Source of the DNA: SXIZ01 sp040079795
GTDB lineage: Bacteria > Pseudomonadota > Gammaproteobacteria > Methylococcales > Methylomonadaceae
Assembly (NCBI GenBank): GCA_040079795.1
Contig: JBEBJQ010000009.1
Location: 15,021-79,020, forward strand
Reading direction: 5' to 3'
Length of the DNA: 64,000 nt
Made by a program: the position numbers and the translations under genes
Notes under the pieces: model-generated
Told to the model about the DNA's origin: nothing
Database searches by the model: none
The model's input: only the letters and a program-made list of their open reading frames with translations
Part shown: piece by piece, positions 42,474-50,098 of the stretch
Position numbering within the stretch: the first letter of the stretch is position 1
How the letters are laid out: the number at the start of each line of letters is the position of its first letter

Positions 42474-43801
42474 ATGTTAAAAAATAGCAGCAGTACCTTA
42501 AAAAATACCTTGCTGGTCGGCTTCTACGGCATGGCAAGCTTGATAACGTTCAATGCGTATAGCGCCGATCTTACCCCCCTCCCGAAGGATTGGTTAGTAG
42601 AGGGCTCTTATATTGTTACATTTAATGACCCTGTAGGGTCTGAAAAGTCTATGATTGATCCGCCCACTAAAATGCAGCATAGCCCGGTCCCTTTTGGGGA
42701 ACATAGCACTGGACAGAGCAAACAAGCCCTACAAAATGACTTGGCCATTAACGGTAAAGTCAACCGTATTTTTGAGACTATCAATGCTGCGCATATCTTG
42801 ATGGATGCCACAGAAGCACTCCGGTTAAGACAAGATAAACGGGTTAAAAGCGTTGAGCAGGATGCACTGTTCACTTTTGCTACGACGCAAACCAATCCAG
42901 GCTGGGCGTTGGATCGCCTTGACCAGTCCACGACAGTCTTGGATAACAAATACAACTACAACTATAATGGTGCCGGTAGGACTATTTATATTATAGATTC
43001 TGGGTTAGCGTTATCAAACCCAACTGTTGCGGCTGAATTTGGGGGGCGTGCATCCATTTTTTATGATTTTTTTAACACTGGGGGTTCAGATACTTTAGGA
43101 CATGGCACTGTGGTTGCCAGCGTAGCTGGGGAAACACTTATGGCATAGCGAAAGGCGCAACGATAAAAATGGTGAAAGCCGGAAATGAGGGGAACATTAA
43201 TAATTGGCTCAGCAACCTCGTCACGTCGCTTAATTGGTTAGGGGCAAACAATGTCCCACGAGGAACCATTGTAAATCTCAGCATACAGCTTACTAATTTG
43301 AACTGTGCCCTTTCTTGGATATATCCGCCCTTGGACAATGCTGTTAAAGCCGCACATAACGCTGGCGTTATTGTGGTGCTGGCAGCGGGCAATGATGGTT
43401 GCAATACTGCCAATTATTCACCGGCGCAAATTCCTGAAGCCTTTGTTGTGGGTGGGACTAATAGAACGTTGTTAGCTTCAGGTAAGGATGCTAAACACTC
43501 AATGTCTGGCAATACCTCTAGGACTGGAGGGAATATTTCAGCGTTCGCTCCAGGCGAATTGGTTGACGTGTTGAATTCAGGTGGTTCCCCTGAAAAGGCC
43601 ACCGGCACATCACTTTCTGCACCCTATATTGCAGGCATTTTTGCCGTTGCATGTCAAACAAATCCAACTTTCTGTAATACCGCCCCAACCGCTGATATTT
43701 ATAACGTGTTACGCGGCTATGGCACTTTAGGGACGGTCACCAACACCGACGGCTCACCCTTAACAGGCGCAACCTCAAGGTTTATCCGGCAGCAATGGTA
43801 A
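42474..43801 (+). pseudogene. Secreted subtilisin-like (S8) protease with frameshift
   Basis: Two frames make one S8 protease. The first (42474-43148) has a signal peptide (ends NAYSA), an I9-type propeptide (YIVTFNDPVGSEKS, then RIFETINAAHILMD), and the catalytic D in IYIIDSGLA and H in LGHGTVVASVAGE. The second, from about 43140 to 43801, carries IVVLAAGNDGCNTANYSP and the catalytic S in GTSLSAPYIAG. The break lies at ACACTTATGGCATAG: one missing base (or two extra) would restore GETYGIAKGATIKMVKAG. All three catalytic residues survive, so the lesion is recent, or is a sequencing error. The start at 42474 follows AGAGGA. Confidence 0.85.
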
Positions 43802-43820
43802 GCTCAGATAGCCAGCGTAA

Positions 43821-43865
43821 GCGTAATGCGCCGCAGCGGAAGCCAAGCCATTCGGCGCATTACGC
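43821..43865. repeat. Perfect 13-base inverted repeat after the protease gene
   Basis: GCGTAATGCGCCG at 43821-43833 and its exact complement at 43853-43865, with a 19-base loop. It lies 20 bases after the protease stop. There is no T-run, so it looks like a dispersed REP-type hairpin rather than a classical terminator. Fragments of GCGCACC/TACGCACC type also occur near 31731 and 32733. Confidence 0.65.
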
Positions 43866-44080
43866 TCTCGAGACTGTGAAAGAATTGATGATTTGGAGTA
43901 CAAACTTACATTTGTACTCCGTAATTAATTAATAATTAATTGATTACAAAATAGCTAAAGCTATTTAGCTCCTAAAAATCAAATACTTTCATAGCCTCTC
44001 TCGCCTTTAACCCCCAGGGCAACTATTTCCTACGAACTGAACAAGTACCCTTTAACCTTAGATTAAGGATAAATAAGCTT

Positions 44081-44590
44081 ATGAAAAACCTATTCAACAA
44101 ATTCTGCTCTGCTTGCACGTTCCTGATAATAGTCAACTTGGCAACAGCTCATGCTGAAGGGACTATCCCACCGCTATTTTCTTACACCGTACTTGAAACA
44201 CCTGAATGGGGTTCATTCTCTCAAACGGATGACCCTTGGGCTAGGATTATCAATACCCAGGAAGAATGGCAAGCACTTAACAATGATCCCCGGTTTTTCA
44301 AACTATGGCAATTGCCAACAACATCCCCACCCCCAGCAATCGATTTTGAGCATTATCAGCTCGTGATTGGGGGTTTGCAAAGTGGCCCTGCCGGTAACGA
44401 GGTAGTAGTCACGAATGTCCGTGAAGAACTTAACGAAGTCCAGATCTTTGCAACTGCAATCAGTCTGCCTTGTAGCGGATTTCCAATAAGCACCTCTCCT
44501 GTTGTCGCCATTTTAATTGCAAAAACGGGTAAGCCCATTAACATTAGGCTTAAACATGCTTCCTATGATTGTATTAAACCACAGCAGTAA
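44081..44590 (+). CDS. Secreted PrcB-like protein
   Basis: A 169-residue protein with a signal peptide (ends ATAHA, residue about 25). The mature part follows the PrcB C-terminal domain pattern: ARIINTQEEWQALN, PPAIDFEHYQLVIGGLQSGPAG, NEVVVTNVRE, and near the end PVVAILIAKTGKPINI. In Treponema, PrcB helps stabilise a subtilisin-type protease complex. Here an S8 protease gene lies directly upstream in the same direction, which suggests a partner role, although that protease is now frameshifted. The family call is from memory of the domain pattern. Confidence 0.65.
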   Translation: MKNLFNKFCSACTFLIIVNLATAHAEGTIPPLFSYTVLETPEWGSFSQTDDPWARIINTQEEWQALNNDPRFFKLWQLPTTSPPPAIDFEHYQLVIGGLQSGPAGNEVVVTNVREELNEVQIFATAISLPCSGFPISTSPVVAILIAKTGKPINIRLKHASYDCIKPQQ

Positions 44591-44643
44591 ATAGGGGACA
44601 GGCCACGTTTTGAGTAGTATAAAACATGGCCTGTCCCCTATTT
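44589..44643. repeat. REP-like hairpin, 23-base arms
   Basis: AAATAGGGGACAGGCCACGT with TTT, a 9-base loop, and the reverse complement with one mismatch (22 of 23). It overlaps the PrcB-like stop codon and ends in TTTTC, so it can also terminate transcription. The same motif as a half copy is found at 42291. Confidence 0.8.
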
Positions 44644-44846
44644 TCTTTTCCATTCACCCAAAATCTCCACGGTTCACCAAAGGTATTGCCAAGACAACGA
44701 CTTCGGCTACCGACTTACTGCCGCAGCCCTCAAAATCTGAAAAGATATTTTCTTATACATAGTAGAGTGCATCGAATATCACCGGGCTTGTCCAACAACC
44801 GGTTCAGATTGTGGCTCGCTTCGCTCGCAAAATCTAACTTTATTCG

Positions 44847-45059
44847 TCAGGCAGCAATTTCAATATATTGAACGGTACTTGTTGGCGGCGGAATAGGCAA
44901 ACCATCTTCTACCATCCCCTCAATATGGAATTCAATTGCTTCACGAATTTCTCGCTCTGCCTCCTCAATTGTAAAGCCAGTGGCAACACAACCTGGCAGA
45001 TCCGGTACATAAGCCGAGTAATTATTTGCCGCTTTTTCGACAACGATTGCATAACGCAT
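44847..45059 (-). CDS. hicB: HicB-family antitoxin
   Basis: A 70-residue protein with the HicB fold: MRYAIVVEKAANNYSAYVPDLPGCVATG, TIEEAEREIREAIEFHIEGMVEDG and a short end PPPTSTVQYIEI. It is the short HicB form without a large DNA-binding extension. It neutralises HicA. It follows hicA with a 3-base gap on the minus strand, toxin first, as is typical for hicAB. Confidence 0.92.
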   Translation of the reverse strand: MRYAIVVEKAANNYSAYVPDLPGCVATGFTIEEAEREIREAIEFHIEGMVEDGLPIPPPTSTVQYIEIAA

Positions 45060-45062
45060 TGG

Positions 45063-45251
45063 TTACTCCTTTAGTTTTGCTTGTTTGAGTATGCTATTAA
45101 AAGTACCGACTGCCAAATCATCACTAGGTTTACCGGGGACGGTTACACGACCGCTTTTGGTAGGATGCTTGAATTGGCGATGACTGCCTCGCGTTGTTAC
45201 AAGATACCAACCATCTTCTTTCAGCATGATTAAAACCTCATTTATTTTCAT
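45063..45251 (-). CDS. hicA: HicA-family mRNA interferase toxin
   Basis: A 62-residue protein with the double-stranded-RNA-binding-like HicA fold: MLKEDGWYLVTTRGSHRQFKHPTKSG in pieces, with the catalytic H in GSHRQF, and VTVPGKPSDDLAVGTFNSILKQ. It cleaves mRNA unless bound by HicB. All key positions are present, so it is probably functional. Confidence 0.93.
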   Translation of the reverse strand: MKINEVLIMLKEDGWYLVTTRGSHRQFKHPTKSGRVTVPGKPSDDLAVGTFNSILKQAKLKE

Positions 45252-45460
45252 GCCAATAGAATAACAGATTACATAGGGCTTTCCAAAAACAGCCTAACTA
45301 CTATAAGTAGACCCACATAAAGAACCTAATCTTTTATGCGGGCTTGTTTTAAAACTATTGATATAGAAAGAAACCAACGCACTAAAACATCCCCCTATAG
45401 GCAGCCCGCCCAACTCGCGTTACAATTCGACCCCAACCTTTGATTACTCAAAAAACACCC

Positions 45461-46342
45461 ATGCAGCAGCCCTTCAAAACCATCGGTATTATCGGCAAAC
45501 CCAGCGATCCTGATATAGTTGAAACCCTGGTTATCTTGACTCAGTTTTTAAAACGCCAGCAGTATGCCATTGTGATTGAAGCCAATACCGCGCTGTTACT
45601 CCCAAGATTAGCATTTGACGCCTGCGCAATCAATGACCTCGGGCAGCGGGTCGATCTGGTGATTGCAGTGGGGGGTGACGGCACTTTTTTAAGTGCCGCG
45701 CGGGCCATCGCGCGCTATGATGTGCCGTTGATTGGTGTTAACCTGGGGCGCTTGGGGTTTCTAACCGATATTTCGCCAGATGAACTGCTAGTCAGTCTCA
45801 ATGCGATTTTATCCGGTCAATATAAGGAAGAATGCCGCCATCTGTTACGCACTAAGGTTTTTCGGGATGGGCAGATGATTCGTGAGGAAACCGCAGTTAA
45901 TGAGGTGGTCATTCATCGCTGGATTACGCCGAGTATGATTGAAATCATCACCACCATTGATGGCGTGTATTTGAACTCACAACGCTCCGATGGCTTAATT
46001 ATTTCTACACCTACAGGTTCTACCGCCTATGCGCTGTCAGCGGGTGGACCGATTATCCATCCTTCGCTGAATGCGTTGGTGTTAGTGCCACTTAACCCGC
46101 ATGCGTTTTCTAATCGCCCGATTGTGATTAGCGATTCAGCAGAAATTGAAATCAGTTTTTATCAAACCAAACAGATTAATGCGCTGTTAACCTGTGATCA
46201 TATTGAAATACCGGATGTGTTAATCAGTGATAAGATTTTAATTAAAAAAGACCCAAAACCTATTAGAATGCTGCATCCCGAAGGCCACGACTTTTATAAT
46301 ACCTTGCGTAAAAAATTAAACTGGAGCGGTGGTTACCACTAA
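45461..46342 (+). CDS. nadK: NAD kinase
   Basis: A 293-residue protein with VIAVGGDGTFLSAAR (GGDGTF at 71-76), GVNLGRLGFLTDI, and the NAD-binding SDGLIISTPTGSTAYALSAGGPI. It phosphorylates NAD to NADP. The ATG at 45461 is the usual start; a TTG 7 codons earlier is unlikely. recN starts 6 bases after its stop; nadK-recN is a common pairing. Confidence 0.97.
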   Translation: MQQPFKTIGIIGKPSDPDIVETLVILTQFLKRQQYAIVIEANTALLLPRLAFDACAINDLGQRVDLVIAVGGDGTFLSAARAIARYDVPLIGVNLGRLGFLTDISPDELLVSLNAILSGQYKEECRHLLRTKVFRDGQMIREETAVNEVVIHRWITPSMIEIITTIDGVYLNSQRSDGLIISTPTGSTAYALSAGGPIIHPSLNALVLVPLNPHAFSNRPIVISDSAEIEISFYQTKQINALLTCDHIEIPDVLISDKILIKKDPKPIRMLHPEGHDFYNTLRKKLNWSGGYH

Positions 46343-46347
46343 CAGCT

Positions 46348-48060
46348 ATGTTACTTAAACTGTCTATTATTGACTTGGCGGTCGTTAAGTCGCTTAATCT
46401 GGATTTGCAACAGGGCATGTCAGTGCTCACTGGAGAAACCGGTGCCGGTAAATCTATTTTATTGACTGCACTTGGTTTAGCACTGGGTAATCGTGCTGAC
46501 TCCGGGTTTATCCGACCCGACAGTAAACGCGCGGAAATCAATCTGGAATTTGATCTATCCGACGCACCTTTGGCTCAGCAATGGCTTATTGAAAACGAAC
46601 TGGACAGCGAACAGGAGTGTTTAATTCGACGGACCATCAGCGATGATGGGCGTTCAAAAGCCTATATTAATGGCCGATCAGTTACCTTGCAATCGTTACA
46701 GGACTTGAGTGAAAAACTCATTGAAATTCATGGGCAACACGCTTACTTAACCTTATTAAACCCCGATGAACAACGCCGGTTACTGGATAACTATTCTAAA
46801 CACCAGCAACAGTTACTGGATAGTTTCGCCAAGACCCAGCCTTTGATTGAACAGGTTAATCAACACTTTCATCTCTGGCAACAGGCTAACCAGGAACTGG
46901 AGCAATTGATCAAAAGCAGCAAGGCTCGGGATGAACGCCAAGCCTTATTGGAATATCAGCTGGAAGAGTTGCAAAATTTAGACTTAAAACACTTTAATTA
47001 CGCAGAACTGTCAGAAGAGCACGCCAAATTAGCCAATCTAGGTGAAATATTAGGCGTCGGTCAACGGCAGTTAGATGTATTGACGGATAATGATCAGCAA
47101 TCGCTCAATCAAGGTTTAAACCAAAGCATTCAAGAGTTGAATCAGTTGGCACGTTATTCACCCGAATTAGCTGCAATTAGTACACAATTAGCGGATGCGC
47201 AAATTCAGCTGGAAGAAGCTGCACAGGAACTGCGCCGCTACCTGGACGCACAGGAAGCTGACCCGATGCGCCTGGATTTTCTGGAAACACAAATTGGCGT
47301 TATTCATAGTTTAAGCCGTAAGCATCAGGTAAGCGCCGAAAATCTACCCGAGCTTGCCAAGACTTTACAAAAGGAGCTGGACGGCCTTACCCATAACGCT
47401 GAACGTATCAGTGAACTAACGGCAGAAGTTAAAGCCATTGACAAAACCTATCAGCAACTCGCGCAACAATTATCCGCAAAACGCAGCCAAAGCGGTCTGG
47501 AATTGCAACGCCACATTTCCGCTATGATTAAAGAATTGGGTATGCCGCAAGGGGAGTTTCTAGTTAGCCTTACCAGCATTGGTGACGATAAGCCGCGTTT
47601 GAATGGGCTGGATAAAATCGAATTTTTAGTCAGCGCCAATCCAGGATTGCCCCCTAAGCCGCTGGCAAAAGTGGCCTCTGGCGGCGAATTATCGCGAATC
47701 AGTTTAGCCATTCAAGTGGTCACCAGTAACGATAAAACCACGCCGACCATGATTTTTGATGAAGTGGATTCCGGCATTGGCGGCGGTATCGCTGAAATTG
47801 TCGGCCAAAAGTTACGTTCTTTAAGCCAAAATCGGCAAGTATTATGCGTAACGCATTTGCCACAAGTCGCCGCGCAGGCGCATCATCACCTGTATGTCGC
47901 CAAAAATAACCAGACTGATATAACCTCTTCTACAGTAAGGCTACTGAATAACGAAGAGCGCATTGAAGAAGTCGCAAGAATGTTGGGTGGGGTAAATATC
48001 ACCGCCAACACACTTGCCCATGCCAGAGAAATGTTAACAACAGGGAAACAAAGCTTATGA
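46348..48060 (+). CDS. recN: DNA repair protein RecN
   Basis: A 570-residue SMC-like ATPase. Walker A GETGAGKS at residues 29-36, long coiled-coil arms around residues 150-370 rich in Q and E, then the C-terminal ABC part with VASGGELSRISLAIQ (signature) and MIFDEVDSGIGGGIAEIVG (Walker B), and VTHLPQVAAQAH. RecN acts in double-strand break repair. It overlaps the agmatine deiminase gene by 4 bases. Confidence 0.97.
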   Translation: MLLKLSIIDLAVVKSLNLDLQQGMSVLTGETGAGKSILLTALGLALGNRADSGFIRPDSKRAEINLEFDLSDAPLAQQWLIENELDSEQECLIRRTISDDGRSKAYINGRSVTLQSLQDLSEKLIEIHGQHAYLTLLNPDEQRRLLDNYSKHQQQLLDSFAKTQPLIEQVNQHFHLWQQANQELEQLIKSSKARDERQALLEYQLEELQNLDLKHFNYAELSEEHAKLANLGEILGVGQRQLDVLTDNDQQSLNQGLNQSIQELNQLARYSPELAAISTQLADAQIQLEEAAQELRRYLDAQEADPMRLDFLETQIGVIHSLSRKHQVSAENLPELAKTLQKELDGLTHNAERISELTAEVKAIDKTYQQLAQQLSAKRSQSGLELQRHISAMIKELGMPQGEFLVSLTSIGDDKPRLNGLDKIEFLVSANPGLPPKPLAKVASGGELSRISLAIQVVTSNDKTTPTMIFDEVDSGIGGGIAEIVGQKLRSLSQNRQVLCVTHLPQVAAQAHHHLYVAKNNQTDITSSTVRLLNNEERIEEVARMLGGVNITANTLAHAREMLTTGKQSL

Positions 48061-49079
48061 TCAGATTTCCAGCAGAGTGGGAAAAACAATCCGCCGTTTT
48101 AATTGCTTGGCCGCATAAAACTGGCGACTTCAGTAATCGACTAACTGACGTTGAACAAAGCTACAGCATAATCGCCGACACCATCACCCAGTACCAACCT
48201 TTAATCATCGTCTGCAGTGATGATGAACATCAACAACATATTCAGAAATTAATCGGTAGAGGCGAAGATGTGATTTTTATTCACGCCATCGTTAACGACA
48301 TTTGGGTGCGCGATACGGTTTTTTTAAGCGTCGAAAAAGAAGGCGTACTCACCCATCTTAATTTTCATTTTAATGGCTGGGGCGAAAAATATCAGCACCA
48401 AAACGACAATGCCTTAAACCATAAATTATTAAACGCCAAACCGTTCAAAGGCACTAGCCATATTGATGTCGATTTTATTTTAGAAGGTGGCAGTGTTGAA
48501 AGTGACGGGATTGATACCATTTTAACCACCCGCCAATGCCTACTTAACCCCAACCGCAACAAAGGCTTGAGCCAGACGGAGATAGAACAACAATTATTAA
48601 CCCACTTGGGTGCAAAGCGTGTGTTATGGCTGGATCAGGAAAACCTAAGCGGCGATGATACCGATGCGCATATAGACACCCTGGCACGGTTCTGTTCTGC
48701 CAACACCATTGCCTACACCAGTTGCGAAGACAAAAATGGCCAGCACTATGCCAGCTTAAAACGCATGGAAGCGCAGTTACAAGCATTTAGAACCCAAGCA
48801 GGCGAACCTTATCAGTTAGTGGCGTTGCCATTACCTTCGCCCATAGTAGATGAGGGAGGCCAACCGTTACCGGCTAACTATTCTAATTTCCTGATTATTA
48901 ACCATGCGGTGCTAGTGCCTGTATATGGTGATCCACAGGATAAAGTGGCTTTGGAAAAATTAAAAGGCTGCTTTCCACAACATGAGATTATTCCCATCCC
49001 TTGCCGGCCGTTGGTGCATCAGTATGGCAGTTTGCATTGTATGACTATGCAGTTTCCGGCGGGAATTCAAAAGCAGTAG
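48057..49079 (+). CDS. Agmatine deiminase / peptidylarginine-deiminase family protein
   Basis: A 340-residue protein of the bacterial PAD family. It opens RFPAEWEKQSAVLIAWPH; the catalytic acid and histidine stretches FILEGGSVESDG and DDTDAHIDTLARF are followed by the catalytic cysteine in YGSLHCMTMQFP at the end. Agmatine deiminase turns agmatine to N-carbamoylputrescine in putrescine synthesis. Partner aguB is not in the window, so the exact substrate is inferred. Start overlaps recN by ATGA. Confidence 0.93.
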   Translation: MIRFPAEWEKQSAVLIAWPHKTGDFSNRLTDVEQSYSIIADTITQYQPLIIVCSDDEHQQHIQKLIGRGEDVIFIHAIVNDIWVRDTVFLSVEKEGVLTHLNFHFNGWGEKYQHQNDNALNHKLLNAKPFKGTSHIDVDFILEGGSVESDGIDTILTTRQCLLNPNRNKGLSQTEIEQQLLTHLGAKRVLWLDQENLSGDDTDAHIDTLARFCSANTIAYTSCEDKNGQHYASLKRMEAQLQAFRTQAGEPYQLVALPLPSPIVDEGGQPLPANYSNFLIINHAVLVPVYGDPQDKVALEKLKGCFPQHEIIPIPCRPLVHQYGSLHCMTMQFPAGIQKQ

Positions 49080-49116
49080 TATATTTGTTTAGTCAGTTAA
49101 ACTTCAAAGAAAAAAC

Positions 49117-49899
49117 ATGCGAATTGTAATTTATTTAATATCGGTAATTTTACCCGTGCTTTTAGCTTGGCTATTGGGATACGTTCAATTCCCAGAGTCT
49201 ACTTATTTTCTAGACTACTCTCGCGGTGGTTCAGATATTCTTAATTTAGATGAAGAGCTTAAGAAAAATATTGTGGTATTAGTTGGAGGGAACAAAAAAG
49301 AAAAGCTAAGCCTTTATAGTGTTCATTTTATAAATGAAAGTCTAAAGCATCATGACAAGATAGACATTTCATTTGTTATTGACCCCAAAGATGGAACAGA
49401 ATTAATTGCCAGCACATTACAGGCTCCAGAAAACTACCCTAAAGATTCTATTAAAAAAATCTCAGCGACGCAAAACGAAGTTAAGTTTTCATTAGATCAC
49501 GTAAATCGGGCAGGCAATCAAGCAAGGAATTACTTTACCGCTAGCTTTTTATTTTCTGGCTCAGCCCCAGTGAGTATTACACCAGAGAGCCATGAAAAAG
49601 GCGTTGAATTTCGATTGGCAAGTGAAAATACTAAAAATATAGCTTACATAAGCATTTTTATTTTTTATATTACTTTTTTTTGTTTTTTATGGTGGATAAC
49701 TAAAAAAATGAATCTTAAATTGGAAGAAAAAAGCATAGTATACAAACAAAACCTTAAAAAATATCTTTCAGAAAACCTTTTAATAAACATTGAATTGCTC
49801 GATTCATCTGTTCAAGAAATAGAGCGCATTCATGATCAAGCTTACAAGCCATCTGGTTTTATTAAAAAAAGTATAAAGAGTTGGTTAAAGGAGCTTTAA
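49117..49899 (+). CDS. Hypothetical membrane protein
   Basis: A 260-residue protein with an N-terminal helix (residues 4-22), a periplasmic-like domain to about residue 170, a second helix near residues 176-194 (IAYISIFIFYITFFCFLWW), and a lysine-rich cytoplasmic tail. I do not recognise the family. It is markedly more AT-rich than recN and aceE on either side, suggesting acquisition. Single gene; no clear partner. Confidence 0.65.
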   Translation: MRIVIYLISVILPVLLAWLLGYVQFPESTYFLDYSRGGSDILNLDEELKKNIVVLVGGNKKEKLSLYSVHFINESLKHHDKIDISFVIDPKDGTELIASTLQAPENYPKDSIKKISATQNEVKFSLDHVNRAGNQARNYFTASFLFSGSAPVSITPESHEKGVEFRLASENTKNIAYISIFIFYITFFCFLWWITKKMNLKLEEKSIVYKQNLKKYLSENLLINIELLDSSVQEIERIHDQAYKPSGFIKKSIKSWLKEL

Positions 49900-50098
49900 T
49901 ATTAACACATCAATTTGGATAAATTTCGCAATCAATCACATCTTTGAAGACAGACTGAGCGTATTTTAAAGTTCTGTAGAATTACCAAAATAGCAACCAG
50001 AATCCGATCAGCGGTTTTTGATTTCTTTAAGTGCCATTATCAAATACAATTAGCGGATAATTTAAGCGTACCTCCCTATTTTTTTTCAGGAGCTAAGA

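Noticed and set aside
45290..45350. Imperfect hairpin CCCACATAAAG...CTTTTATGCGGG between hicA and nadK
   Set aside because: Mismatched stem and no T-run in a useful position for either gene; not enough to call a terminator.
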